Of a stretch of 64,000 nucleotides of DNA, positions 18,669 through 27,444 are shown one piece after another. Position numbers and translations under genes: made by a program. Where the stretch lies: the NCBI RefSeq assembly GCF_046557915.1, contig NZ_JBHEBG010000003.1, forward strand, positions 248,001 to 312,000, in the 5' to 3' direction. The DNA is from JBHEBG01 sp046557915 (GTDB taxonomy: Bacteria; Bacteroidota; Bacteroidia; Flavobacteriales; Flavobacteriaceae). Position 1 is the first letter of the stretch, and the number at the start of each line of letters is the position of its first letter. A model generated the notes under the pieces. That model saw only the letters and a program-made list of their open reading frames with translations, ran no database searches and was not told the origin of the DNA.

Positions 18669-18695
18669 GTATTTTTGAGTGTCGTGGAGCCGGAG
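18669..18695. repeat. Direct repeat copy B, overlapping the tmRNA 3' terminus (27 nt)
   Basis: Identical to 18252-18278. It contains the true tmRNA acceptor end (discriminator base at 18685) and 16 nt of downstream flank. Confidence 0.75.
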
Positions 18696-19077
18696 GGATT
18701 CGAACCCTCGTCCAAACAAGCAATTGCAATATTTTCTACATGCTTAGTTTTTGATTGATTGTAGATGTATACCTGACCAAAAACAGCCTAATATACACTT
18801 AGCTTCTTTAGTTTTAAGACCGTGCCAAAGCCTCACGATCCCTATGTTGACATTTATGGTGCCCCGGAATGGATCGCCGTCAACAAGGGCTATCCAGGGA
18901 CATCTCGCTTTCCCGCCTTGCGGGAACGAGGCCAATCCTACTATAATTCGGATTAAGCGGCAAGAGCGTAGTTATTATCGCCAATTAAAAGTGTGAAATA
19001 TGAGATTTACGAGCTGTACCTCAGCGCTCGGCATGCTTACATTCCAATTGGTCTCGCTGTCAAAACCAGTCGGCCCC
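18685..19077 (-). ncRNA. ssrA: Transfer-messenger RNA (tmRNA, 10Sa RNA)
   Basis: Rescues stalled ribosomes by adding a degradation tag. The 5' end GGGGCCGACTGGTTTTGACA at 19077 downward and the 3' end CGGCTCCA pair over 7 bp to form the acceptor stem. The T arm GGGTTCGAATCCC is intact. The tag frame at 18982-18953 encodes GDNNYALAA followed by TAA, a close variant of the flavobacterial GENNYALAA tag. CCA is not encoded (the genome reads CGA after the discriminator A), so the CCA-adding enzyme must complete it. The length of about 393 nt is normal for one-piece tmRNA. Confidence 0.96.
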
Positions 19078-19374
19078 TTCAATGCTCGGAAAATTACTTC
19101 CAAAACACCTTTTTTTTCAATGAACTCCTTGGGCGTTGCCACTATCACAGATAGCCGCCGGGCTTTTCGCTATATCTTTTTTACCTTTGCCAAAACGTAA
19201 AAAAGGATGTCACTACAATCCCTAACGCAACTCCCATCCCCGCAAGAACAACCTTGGCAGGGCAGGTCGGCAAAGATACCCCAAAAAGTATTCCAAAAAA
19301 AGTTTTGTAAGGCCGTAACCAACTGTTACATTTGAAACTAGAATAACCATAAAAGTTACAAAACCATATATTTT
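19078..19374. other. Divergent intergenic region between ssrA and the lysine-dehydrogenase-like gene
   Basis: No gene is visible. On the - strand, TAATTTTC at 19096-19089 lies just upstream of the tmRNA 5' end and resembles a Bacteroidota -7 box with one mismatch. The + strand promoter must lie near 19300-19370, but I see no clear box. Confidence 0.4.
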
Positions 19375-20580
19375 ATGAAATTTGGTATCATCAGAGAACG
19401 TAAAAATCCGCCTGATAGGCGCGTAGTACTGTCCCCTACAGCCTGTAAAAAAATCGTAGCATCGCATCCCAATGCCCAAATAACCGTAGAACCTTCGCCC
19501 ATACGGGTCTTTAACGATGAAGAATACGCTAAGGCCGGTATTGCTGTGGCTTCCCAGATGGAGGCCTGTGATGTACTATTTGGTGTTAAGGAAGTGCCTA
19601 TAGAAGCCCTGATACCCAATAAATCCTATTTTTTCTTTTCGCACACCATAAAAAAGCAACCCTATAACCGCAAATTATTACAGGCGGTGTTGGAGAAGAA
19701 CATTACACTTTACGATCATGAGGTTATTACCGACCAAAAAAACAGGCGTTTGGTAGCTTTTGGTAGGTATGCCGGTATCGTAGGAGCCTACAACGGTTTT
19801 AGGACCTACGGTATAAAAACACGGGGCTATGATATCCCCAAGGCCGAGGAACTGCCAGATCAACAAGCATTGATTGCCACACTTAAGAAAATTCCACTAC
19901 CCAACATAAAAATATTGCTCACCGGAAAGGGTAGGGTAGGTAATGGTTCCAAAGAAATGTTAGACGGCATGGGCCTTAAGGAAGTTAGCGTCCTAGATTA
20001 TCTAAACAACGAATTTAATGTACCTGTCTATTGCCAGATCGATGTATCCGAATACAATCTAAGAAAAGACGGCGTAAAGGGCAATATGCAAGACTTTTTT
20101 GATAATCCGGGCGAGTACAAGTCCAACTTCTTTCGTTTTGCCAAGGTAACCGACTTCTATATAGCTGGGCATTTTTATGGGGATGGGGCGCCTTTTCTCT
20201 ACACCCGCGAGGATGTGAAGCAACCCGATTTTAAGATTCGGGTGGTAGCCGACATCAGTTGCGATATAGATGGCCCTGTGGCGACTACACTACGCGCTTC
20301 TACCGTGGCCGATCCTATCTATGGGTACGACCCGCAGACCGAAACCGAGACCGATTTTATGGCACCCAATGCCGTAGCCGTAATGGCAGTGGACAATCTG
20401 CCATGCGAATTACCACGCGATGCCAGTGAAGGTTTTGGCCAATCGTTCGTAGACCACGTAATACCGGCCTTTTTCAACGGTGACGCCAATGGGGTATTGG
20501 AACGTGCAAGGATGACGCAAAACGGCCAACTCACAGCAAATTTCGCTTATTTACAAGACTATGTAGACGGTAAGGAATAA
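19375..20580 (+). CDS. Saccharopine/lysine dehydrogenase-like NAD(P)-dependent oxidoreductase
   Basis: A 401-aa enzyme of the alanine dehydrogenase/PNT and LYS1-type saccharopine dehydrogenase group. The N-terminus MKFGIIRERKNPPDRRVVLSP is the family substrate-domain signature. A Rossmann-type ILLTGKGRVGNGS lies at about 180-192. ISCDIDGPVATTLRASTVADP and MAVDNLPCELPRDAS near the C-terminus match the LYS1-like branch more than alanine dehydrogenase. It probably oxidises saccharopine to lysine or a related amino acid in the cytosol. It stands alone on the + strand, and its stop lies 3 nt from the stop of the converging PHP gene, with no terminator between them. Confidence 0.82.
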   Translation: MKFGIIRERKNPPDRRVVLSPTACKKIVASHPNAQITVEPSPIRVFNDEEYAKAGIAVASQMEACDVLFGVKEVPIEALIPNKSYFFFSHTIKKQPYNRKLLQAVLEKNITLYDHEVITDQKNRRLVAFGRYAGIVGAYNGFRTYGIKTRGYDIPKAEELPDQQALIATLKKIPLPNIKILLTGKGRVGNGSKEMLDGMGLKEVSVLDYLNNEFNVPVYCQIDVSEYNLRKDGVKGNMQDFFDNPGEYKSNFFRFAKVTDFYIAGHFYGDGAPFLYTREDVKQPDFKIRVVADISCDIDGPVATTLRASTVADPIYGYDPQTETETDFMAPNAVAVMAVDNLPCELPRDASEGFGQSFVDHVIPAFFNGDANGVLERARMTQNGQLTANFAYLQDYVDGKE

Positions 20581-20583
20581 ACT

Positions 20584-21699
20584 TTATTCTACCGTAACGT
20601 CCCAACTTAGGGTAGGTTGTGTCTTTGGAGCTGTATAGGCACGTAGCGCCTTTAGCCTTAGATCCACAGCTTTCATTCGTTCTAAGGTTTTTATCTGCAA
20701 AACAACGGTACCCTTCGCCGGCGCTTCAAAAATGGGAGCGCGACTATAAAAAGTGTAAGGCATAGCATTCTCAAACAGCAGGTCACTACTGCTCACATTC
20801 CTAAGTACCACTTCCAAAATATCGCTATCTGGTATATAGGAGGCTTTAGTTATTTGAATACAGCTTTGTAATAACGGATTAAGAAACTCTGGCCTTCCAA
20901 CCAAAAGGTCGTTGTAGGCTGCCACGGTACGCCGTTGAAACAGAGCTTCGCGTATGCTGGCCTCGCTCTTTTCCTTGGCAAAGATTAGGGTTATGGGCCT
21001 GTGGTTGTCTTCTTGGGTATAGTCCCAGGTAATAAGATCGTGCACATCACTGGTTCCCATAATGGTCAGGTTATGCTCCAAGGCCAGGGCTAACGATTCC
21101 TCCGCATAATCCTTGCTGTTGATCACCTCAATACCGTGCAGTTCGTTGTTTTTTATGCGATCCTTTTGGAAGTCGCTCAAAATAGGATTGCCAGTTCGGC
21201 TCTGAGGATACCATGCCGGATGGTTCCAAAAAACAAAGGCCCCTTGCTTTTTCGCTTCGGCAAAGGCGGCCACCGAATCTTTTACTAACATTGGATTGGC
21301 GTCGGTAATAAAGATGGCATTGCTATGCCCTGCTGGGGGTTGTCGGGTGATTTCGGTACCATGCACTACCAACAAATTATGATCCTTGGCCTCGGCAAGC
21401 GCCAATTTAAATGATCGGTTACGATCCGGGTGTGGAATATCATCGATGTGGGGCTGGTATTCCAAGTGTTCCGTAAGTGAAATAACGTCCAGGCTATCGC
21501 GTAAAGCTTCCATTACCCGTATTCGTGGCCAAACATTGCCGTCCGAAAAAACGGTATGTTGGTGTAGATCTGCTTTTAGGGTAATATAGCCTTCGATATT
21601 GGGATAGGTTATGGCCCCGGGGCCTGTATGTGAGTGACTTTGGGCCGAAAGATTTACTATGGCCAACAAGCAAAGGAGAAGCGTGGTAATTCTTTTCAT
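20584..21699 (-). CDS. Exported PHP-domain phosphoesterase (Sb-PDE-like)
   Basis: The start at 21699 gives a signal peptide MKRITTLLLCLLAIVNLSAQ; an in-frame ATG at 21747 only adds an unlikely leader. The mature protein carries the metal-binding PHP motifs LKADLHQHTVFSDG, SLTEHLEYQP, VVHGTEITR, FWNHPAWYP and GTSDVHDLI, so a di- or trinuclear metal hydrolase is expected in the periplasm. The overall pattern resembles exported PHP phosphodiesterases of the Sb-PDE type rather than histidinol phosphatase. The C-terminal 100 residues are probably a beta-rich domain. It is monocistronic, converging with the + strand dehydrogenase. Confidence 0.8.
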   Translation of the reverse strand: MKRITTLLLCLLAIVNLSAQSHSHTGPGAITYPNIEGYITLKADLHQHTVFSDGNVWPRIRVMEALRDSLDVISLTEHLEYQPHIDDIPHPDRNRSFKLALAEAKDHNLLVVHGTEITRQPPAGHSNAIFITDANPMLVKDSVAAFAEAKKQGAFVFWNHPAWYPQSRTGNPILSDFQKDRIKNNELHGIEVINSKDYAEESLALALEHNLTIMGTSDVHDLITWDYTQEDNHRPITLIFAKEKSEASIREALFQRRTVAAYNDLLVGRPEFLNPLLQSCIQITKASYIPDSDILEVVLRNVSSSDLLFENAMPYTFYSRAPIFEAPAKGTVVLQIKTLERMKAVDLRLKALRAYTAPKTQPTLSWDVTVE

Positions 21700-21915
21700 G
21701 TTCCGTGGTATTTTCTTCAAAATTAATGGATAAATCATAGTGTGCATTAAGTCTGGGAATTATCAATATTAAGAAAAGGTTAAATAAATTTCCCGATTAT
21801 TAACTGTTACGGGCATAAGGGTGTCGTAAGCCCATGCCAAAGAACCGCTTGCCGATGACATGGTTAAATTTAAGGCAAAAAATAGTATATTGGTTAGCTA
21901 TTTTAATAGAAAAAA

Positions 21916-22179
21916 GTGAAATTTAACTGGATAGGTGCCAAAGATTCCAAGAACAACATTAAAAAGTTCTGCATAGAATTGGAATATGAGCTAAGGCCAA
22001 AGATTACCCGTTTTCTAATGTCGCGTTTAGAAAATGAATGCCATGGTGATTTCTCTAGTTTTCACTTTGATATCAATATGGACACAAAACAAGTGACCAT
22101 ATCTGATAAGACCCCGAAAGAATATACCAAAAAAATACAGTCAGATTTTGATATGGAAATCAACAATCCTTGTTGTTAA
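21916..22179 (+). CDS. Small uncharacterised protein (GTG start)
   Basis: An 87-aa product with no family that I recognise. It begins at GTG (MKFNWIGAKDSKNNIKKF), because no ATG is available near a sensible N-terminus. It is charged, with no signal peptide or membrane helix, and ends NNPCC. The two terminal cysteines plus C20 and C45 could bind metal. It lies 36 nt before the DUF1801 gene on the same strand, so the two may be co-transcribed. The stop-free frame, compact composition and spacing support a real gene, but the evidence is modest. Confidence 0.55.
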   Translation: MKFNWIGAKDSKNNIKKFCIELEYELRPKITRFLMSRLENECHGDFSSFHFDINMDTKQVTISDKTPKEYTKKIQSDFDMEINNPCC

Positions 22180-22215
22180 CTTTTGACCTTAATTACTTAA
22201 TTAGAGGTTATTGGC

Positions 22216-22578
22216 ATGAACCCTTCCGAAACTTACATACTAAATCAACCAGAACCTTATAGGGGTATATTACTTCACCTTCAATCAGTGATAGAGCAAA
22301 CCGTACCGGAAGTAGATCTAAAATACAAGTACAAAATCCCTTTTTACTATATCAATGGAAAACCTTTTTGTTATTTAAACAAGGCCAAAGACTATGTAGA
22401 TTTAGGTTTTTGGCACGCATCACATCTTACGGTACATTTGGAACATATGACCGCGGCCGGGAGAAAAGTAATGCGTTCCCTTAGATATAAAACCTTGGAA
22501 GAAATAGATCATCAAATACTTTCGGATATACTTAAAGACGCCTATTCGGTAAGAGAAAAGAAGTTTTATAAACAGTGA
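22216..22578 (+). CDS. DUF1801-family protein
   Basis: A 120-aa cytosolic protein of the DUF1801 (YdhG/YobT-like) family, structurally related to frataxin-like folds. Recognised from the N-terminal helix PYRGILLHLQSVIEQTVPEVDLKYKYKI followed by PFYYINGKPFCYL and the C-terminal MRSLRYKTLEEIDHQIL. Its function is unknown; some members have been linked to iron handling. It may share a transcript with the small protein just upstream. A weak inverted repeat (TGGCAAT at 22591, ATTGCCA at 22617) follows the stop, without a T run. Confidence 0.85.
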   Translation: MNPSETYILNQPEPYRGILLHLQSVIEQTVPEVDLKYKYKIPFYYINGKPFCYLNKAKDYVDLGFWHASHLTVHLEHMTAAGRKVMRSLRYKTLEEIDHQILSDILKDAYSVREKKFYKQ

Positions 22579-22627
22579 ATAGTTGTTAACTGGCAATAAT
22601 CGATCACCATCAGTTCATTGCCAATCA

Positions 22628-24595
22628 CTAACTTTTCTTTAGGACAATAAACGATTTGTTCTGAATATTGACAATATGAGTAAAAAAATCCTTTAGTGAG
22701 GAGTAGATATCTGGGTTGTAATAGGGGTTCTTTAACGCAAGATCAAAGAAAATAACTATGTTCTGGTTGTTGGTAGCGCCACATTCAAACTTCAGGGTTG
22801 CCCTGTCTCCCTCCAAAGTGAACATCTGCTTTTTAGGAAGTTCCAAAACTTCATATCCCTCGGGCAATATTATATTCAAATTGTAGGTGTAATTTCTGGT
22901 GTACCCAAAATCTATGGGATAGTTCCTTTCTTCTAACGTAAAAGGGTTTTTGCTGAAGAATTTGATAATAAATGGGTCTAAATAAATCTTTTCATTGTCA
23001 ACGATGTCTTCTACTTCATATTCAAACCGTTCAGTGGTCATACGATCGGTGCTTCTTTCTTCAAACAAAGTGTAGTTGGTAACGTAGCAATCTTTACCTA
23101 CCTTTTCTTCCACCCTGCGCAAGTAGTCTTCCTCATTGGAATTTGTCATGGAGTTTCGTTTTGAAACAGCAAAATAGCCTTCGTTTGTTTCATCAAAAAC
23201 CCCAATTACCTTCTCATTTTCCAAATCAAATTTTATTTGGGCCCTTACAGTACGTTTGTTTTTGCCTGCTGGTATAATGTTTTCCCAGTAGCTTTCATTT
23301 TTAAAATCCATTACCCTTCCGTAATGATTAAGGCATCTAAAGGGTAGCATACCAAAAGGGCTCACTTTATCCGAGGCATCCAATAAATAAGCTTGTCCAT
23401 CAATGGTTACTTGGGCAATAACATAGTTAAAATCACTCATCACGGGGTGCACCTTTTTTGGAAGGCCATTTTGTCTTGTGGACAGTAGCATTAATTTGGC
23501 GTTTATTCCCGCAGAATTTAACAAATTGATCAACGATATGTTGATTTCCCCAATATTCCCCTTCCTTTCATCAAATGCTTTTTTTACCCGTATATTTCTG
23601 TAAATACCATATTTACCATTCCATGCAAAATGATTTTGGACAAATGCGTAGATGTTTTTGGCTCTAGTAATCGCGTCACCTTCAACAAGCAAACTTGCAG
23701 GAACGTTCTTTTCAAAAAACCCTTTTTTGGTCAATTGTCTACCGATATCCTTGTCCAATCTAAATTCCTTGTCTACATCCTTCCAGCTTTTTGTGAATTG
23801 GTCTTTTGTGCCGTCAAATCGGATTAATTCGGAGAGTTCGAAATCGATTTTCGAAATATAATTGGATGCAGAAAGCATATAATCCTCCTCCTCTTTAAAG
23901 GCAGGCACGTTTTTCATAGCGTATTTTAAAACCTCACAAGAAGCATCTTTGGAGGTTCCTGTAACGTGAAGACAATCCCTTTTTATACTAGCATCGTTAA
24001 CGTCCAATTTTAAGAACCCGGTTAGACTGCGGTTATAGAGGAAATTACCTGGTATCTTGGCATTAAACTCGCTATAGACCTTTGGGATGTTGGCTTGAAA
24101 ATACCATCCATTAAAGTTAAAGTAGAATGGTGAAACTAGGGTATAAGAGTATTCCAATACCGATCCAATTTTTACATTCGAAAATGTAAACTTTTTTTGA
24201 GACCACCTTTCGCTGGTGTCCTCTGAATAAATCTTGTCCGGTAACAAGTAATCCCTTAGATTTCCGTTATGCGTCACCGCTTTAATTTTTTCTACTTTTT
24301 CCGATAGTTTGCTACCCCGGTAATAGGGGATTTCAATATTAGCCTCCTGTATACCTGCTTCCTTTAAAATTTTAATTTTTATGTGGTACTTCTTTACTAC
24401 CTGTAGCCTACCGGAAATTTCTTGGAAATAATTGTCTCCCCGCTCATACAGTACAACGGCCACAGCTGTGGTATCTTGGTCATAAATCTGGAAGTTCTCT
24501 TCTTCTGGTGTAAGTTTCCCAAAGTCGTCTTTCTGGGAATACATAATGGATGTGCAGCACAAAACAGTCAAAACTAGTAGGTAGTTCTTGTTCAT
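22628..24595 (-). CDS. DUF3857 and transglutaminase-like domain protein, exported
   Basis: A 655-aa exported protein. A signal peptide (MNKNYLLVLTVLCCTSIMYSQ) is followed by DUF3857 (about 55-230, with YHIKIKILKEAGIQEANIEI). A transglutaminase-like core follows at about 285-400, of which RKGNIGEINISLINLLNSAGI is the region that usually holds the catalytic Cys. Here the position reads GEINISL, so the nucleophilic cysteine appears to be missing. A beta-rich C-terminal domain ends the protein. These are common in Bacteroidota, and many are thought to be inactive scaffolds in the periplasm. It lies downstream of kdsA on the same strand with 41 nt between them. Confidence 0.88.
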   Translation of the reverse strand: MNKNYLLVLTVLCCTSIMYSQKDDFGKLTPEEENFQIYDQDTTAVAVVLYERGDNYFQEISGRLQVVKKYHIKIKILKEAGIQEANIEIPYYRGSKLSEKVEKIKAVTHNGNLRDYLLPDKIYSEDTSERWSQKKFTFSNVKIGSVLEYSYTLVSPFYFNFNGWYFQANIPKVYSEFNAKIPGNFLYNRSLTGFLKLDVNDASIKRDCLHVTGTSKDASCEVLKYAMKNVPAFKEEEDYMLSASNYISKIDFELSELIRFDGTKDQFTKSWKDVDKEFRLDKDIGRQLTKKGFFEKNVPASLLVEGDAITRAKNIYAFVQNHFAWNGKYGIYRNIRVKKAFDERKGNIGEINISLINLLNSAGINAKLMLLSTRQNGLPKKVHPVMSDFNYVIAQVTIDGQAYLLDASDKVSPFGMLPFRCLNHYGRVMDFKNESYWENIIPAGKNKRTVRAQIKFDLENEKVIGVFDETNEGYFAVSKRNSMTNSNEEDYLRRVEEKVGKDCYVTNYTLFEERSTDRMTTERFEYEVEDIVDNEKIYLDPFIIKFFSKNPFTLEERNYPIDFGYTRNYTYNLNIILPEGYEVLELPKKQMFTLEGDRATLKFECGATNNQNIVIFFDLALKNPYYNPDIYSSLKDFFTHIVNIQNKSFIVLKKS

Positions 24596-24636
24596 ATTTA
24601 AAAATTTGGGTAAACAATAATCAAATTAAAGTAGGT

Positions 24637-25458
24637 TTATTCTAAACTATTCACAGTTTTTCGTAGGGCAGTTAAATTGGCGAGCAACTTCTCCAAATGA
24701 TCTAGATGAAGCATGTTGGCCCCGTCGCTTTTGGCATTTGCCGGGTCAAAATGAGTCTCCATAAAAATACCGTCTACACCGGCAGCAATTCCTGCACGGG
24801 CAACGGTTTCAATCATATCTGGCCTGCCACCTGTAACGCCGGCAGCTTGGTTGGGTTGTTGTAAGGAATGGGTAACATCTAATACCACCGGTGCATATTG
24901 TTTCATGGTAGGGACACCCCTAAAATCGACCACCATATCCTGATACCCGAACATTGTGCCCCTATCGGTGATCCATACTTGCTGGTTACCAGAATCGACT
25001 ACCTTGGTAACCGCATGTTTCATGCTCTCCGGACTCATAAACTGGCCTTTTTTTAGGTTTACCACCTTGCCCGTTTTTGCGGCGGCAACGACCAAATCTG
25101 TCTGCCTTACCAAAAAAGCAGGTATTTGCAGTACGTCTACATAGGCGGCGGCCTTTTCCGCATCCGAAACCTCATGAATATCGGTGACCGTAGGTACCTT
25201 AAAGGTGTCCGATACTTTTTTCAATATTTTTAATGCCTTTTCATCACCAATTCCGGTAAACGAATCTACCCGGCTGCGGTTGGCCTTTTTAAAGCTTCCC
25301 TTAAAAACATAGGGTATTTTTAGCTTATCCGTAACCGTCACAATTCTTTCGGCAATACGCATGGCCATATCCTCGCCTTCTATGGCACAGGGTCCGGAAA
25401 GCAGAAAAAAATTGTTGCTGTCGGTATGTTTTATTTGTGGAATTAAATCAAGTTTCAT
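24637..25458 (-). CDS. kdsA: 3-deoxy-8-phosphooctulonate synthase (KDO-8-P synthase)
   Basis: Condenses phosphoenolpyruvate with arabinose 5-phosphate to make KDO-8-phosphate for lipopolysaccharide core. The start at 25458 (MKLDLIPQIKH) is preferred over the ATG two codons upstream. Motifs are LSGPCAIEGEDMA, FKGSFKKANRSR, TDIHEVSDA, KKGQFMSPE, WITDRGTMFGY, VVLDVTHSLQQPN and METHFDP. The Cys in SGPCAI is present at the position used by metal-dependent members. A length of 273 aa is standard. It is transcribed divergently from typA. Confidence 0.97.
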   Translation of the reverse strand: MKLDLIPQIKHTDSNNFFLLSGPCAIEGEDMAMRIAERIVTVTDKLKIPYVFKGSFKKANRSRVDSFTGIGDEKALKILKKVSDTFKVPTVTDIHEVSDAEKAAAYVDVLQIPAFLVRQTDLVVAAAKTGKVVNLKKGQFMSPESMKHAVTKVVDSGNQQVWITDRGTMFGYQDMVVDFRGVPTMKQYAPVVLDVTHSLQQPNQAAGVTGGRPDMIETVARAGIAAGVDGIFMETHFDPANAKSDGANMLHLDHLEKLLANLTALRKTVNSLE

Positions 25459-25568
25459 GCACATCTAATTAACAGGGCAAAGATAACAGTTTTAGAATGC
25501 TTAGAACTGGCTCAAAATCAATAAGATAAAAATAATGTAAGTTTATGCTACGGTGCAAAAAATAGCAG

Positions 25569-25576
25569 TATCTTTG
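25569..25576 (+). promoter_or_regulatory. Bacteroidota-type -7 promoter box of typA
   Basis: TATCTTTG matches the TAnnTTTG consensus exactly and lies 19 nt before the ATG at 25595. No clear -33 TTTG is seen at the expected distance. Confidence 0.6.
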
Positions 25577-25594
25577 CACGCTCAAAACAGCACT

Positions 25595-27394
25595 ATGTCA
25601 GCTACAAAGAATATTGCCATTATTGCCCACGTAGACCACGGTAAAACAACCTTGGTAGATAAAATTATGCACCATTGTTCGCTTTTCCGCGAAAACGAAA
25701 AAACGGGCGACTTAATTTTGGACAATAACGATTTGGAACGAGAACGTGGTATTACCATTGTTTCCAAAAACGTTTCCGTAGTGTACAAGGACACTAAGAT
25801 CAATATAATAGACACTCCCGGTCACGCCGATTTTGGAGGGGAAGTAGAACGTGTCCTTAACATGGCTGATGGTGTATTGCTATTGGTGGATGCTTTTGAA
25901 GGACCCATGCCGCAAACCCGTTTTGTATTACAAAAGGCCATTGATCTGGGGCTAAAACCATGCGTGGTGATCAATAAGGTTGACAAGGAAAATTGTACAC
26001 CCGAAGAAGTACACGAAAAGGTTTTTGATCTTATGTTCGAATTGGGTGCAGAAGAATGGCAGTTAGATTTTCCCACGGTTTACGGATCTGCCAAGAACAA
26101 CTGGATGAACGAAGATTGGAAGCAAGAGACAGATTCTATTGAGCCCTTATTGGACATGGTGGTAGAACATATTCCAGAATTTAAACCAGAAGAGGGAAAC
26201 ACCCAAATGTTGATTACCTCCTTGGATTTTTCTTCCTTCACCGGAAGAATCGCAATTGGTAGATTACAACGTGGTAGCCTTAATGAAGGACAACAGATAT
26301 CGCTGGTAAAGCGAGATGGAAGCATAGTGAAATCTAAAATAAAGGAACTTTTCACCTTTGAAGGTCTTGGAAGAAAGAAAGTAACGGAAGTAGTTACCGG
26401 AGATATATGTGCCATAGTAGGCTTGGAGGGTTTTGAAATAGGAGATACAATTGCCGATTTGGAAAACCCCGAAGGCCTTAAGACAATTGCCATTGATGAA
26501 CCTACAATGAGCATGCTATTTACTATCAACGACAGTCCTTTCTTTGGGCAAGATGGTAAATTTGTTACTTCAAGGCACATTAAAGAGCGGTTGGAGCGCG
26601 AGTTGGAAAAGAACTTGGCACTTAGGGTAAATGAAACGGATAGCGCAGACAAATTCTTGGTATTTGGCCGTGGGGTATTGCACCTTTCGGTTTTAATAGA
26701 AACCATGAGGAGAGAGGGTTATGAGCTACAGATAGGACAACCCCAGGTGATTATTAAAACGGTGGACGGTGTAAAATGTGAGCCTATAGAACAGCTTACC
26801 ATAGATTTACCCGAAGAAGTTTCCGGTAAGGCCGTGGAGATGGTCTCTATCCGTAAAGGAGAAATGACCAGTATGGAAGCCAAAGGAGATAGAATGGTAT
26901 GTGAGTTCATAATTCCATCAAGGGGCATTATCGGCCTAAGGAACCAATTGCTTACTGCTACCGCCGGAGAAGCCATTATGGCACACCGGTTTTTGGAATA
27001 TCAACCTATGAAAGGAGATATCCCACAACGCCAAAATGGTTCTTTGGTATCCATGGAGAAAGGTAAGGCCATTCCATATTCTATTGATAAATTACAGGAT
27101 AGAGGTCGGTTTTTTGTAGATCCGGGAGAGGATATCTATGAAGGACAGGTCATTGGAGAGAATTCTCGTGGCGATGACATGACCATAAATATTACCAAAA
27201 CAAAGAAGCTTTCCAATGTACGTTCGGCAGGGGCCGATGATAAAGCCAAAATTGTTCCCGCCATTAAATTCTCATTGGAGGAGGCGTTGGAATATATTCA
27301 GAAAGACGAATATGTTGAGGTTACTCCAAAATTCCTTCGTCTTAGAAAGGTTTTTTTAACAGAAGTAGAGCGTAAAAGAAATAAGATAGCGTAA
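25595..27394 (+). CDS. typA: Ribosome-associated translational GTPase TypA/BipA
   Basis: GTPase of the EF-G family that acts in 50S ribosome assembly and stress adaptation. I chose the ATG at 25595 (MSATKNIAIIAHVDHGKTT) over an upstream GTG at 25553, because a promoter box lies between them. The G1 motif AHVDHGKTT, RERGITI, DTPGHADFGGEVER and NKVDKEN are all present. EF-G-like domains II, III and V follow, with the TypA-specific C-terminus containing SRGIIGLRNQLLTATAGEA. Its 599 aa is the normal length. A bidirectional terminator follows. Confidence 0.97.
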   Translation: MSATKNIAIIAHVDHGKTTLVDKIMHHCSLFRENEKTGDLILDNNDLERERGITIVSKNVSVVYKDTKINIIDTPGHADFGGEVERVLNMADGVLLLVDAFEGPMPQTRFVLQKAIDLGLKPCVVINKVDKENCTPEEVHEKVFDLMFELGAEEWQLDFPTVYGSAKNNWMNEDWKQETDSIEPLLDMVVEHIPEFKPEEGNTQMLITSLDFSSFTGRIAIGRLQRGSLNEGQQISLVKRDGSIVKSKIKELFTFEGLGRKKVTEVVTGDICAIVGLEGFEIGDTIADLENPEGLKTIAIDEPTMSMLFTINDSPFFGQDGKFVTSRHIKERLERELEKNLALRVNETDSADKFLVFGRGVLHLSVLIETMRREGYELQIGQPQVIIKTVDGVKCEPIEQLTIDLPEEVSGKAVEMVSIRKGEMTSMEAKGDRMVCEFIIPSRGIIGLRNQLLTATAGEAIMAHRFLEYQPMKGDIPQRQNGSLVSMEKGKAIPYSIDKLQDRGRFFVDPGEDIYEGQVIGENSRGDDMTINITKTKKLSNVRSAGADDKAKIVPAIKFSLEEALEYIQKDEYVEVTPKFLRLRKVFLTEVERKRNKIA

Positions 27395-27418
27395 ACCGCT
27401 TATCTTTTGAATGCTAGG

Positions 27419-27444
27419 AAAGCCATGGATATTTCTATGGCTTT
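27419..27444. terminator. Bidirectional terminator between typA and the glucokinase gene
   Basis: An 8-bp stem, AAAGCCAT (27419-27426) with ATGGCTTT (27437-27444), ends in T runs on one strand and A runs on the other. It overlaps the TAG stop of the converging - strand gene at 27435. Confidence 0.7.

Noticed and set aside
18751..18996. 81-codon open frame on the + strand
   Set aside because: It lies antisense within the tmRNA gene and has no start context or family resemblance.
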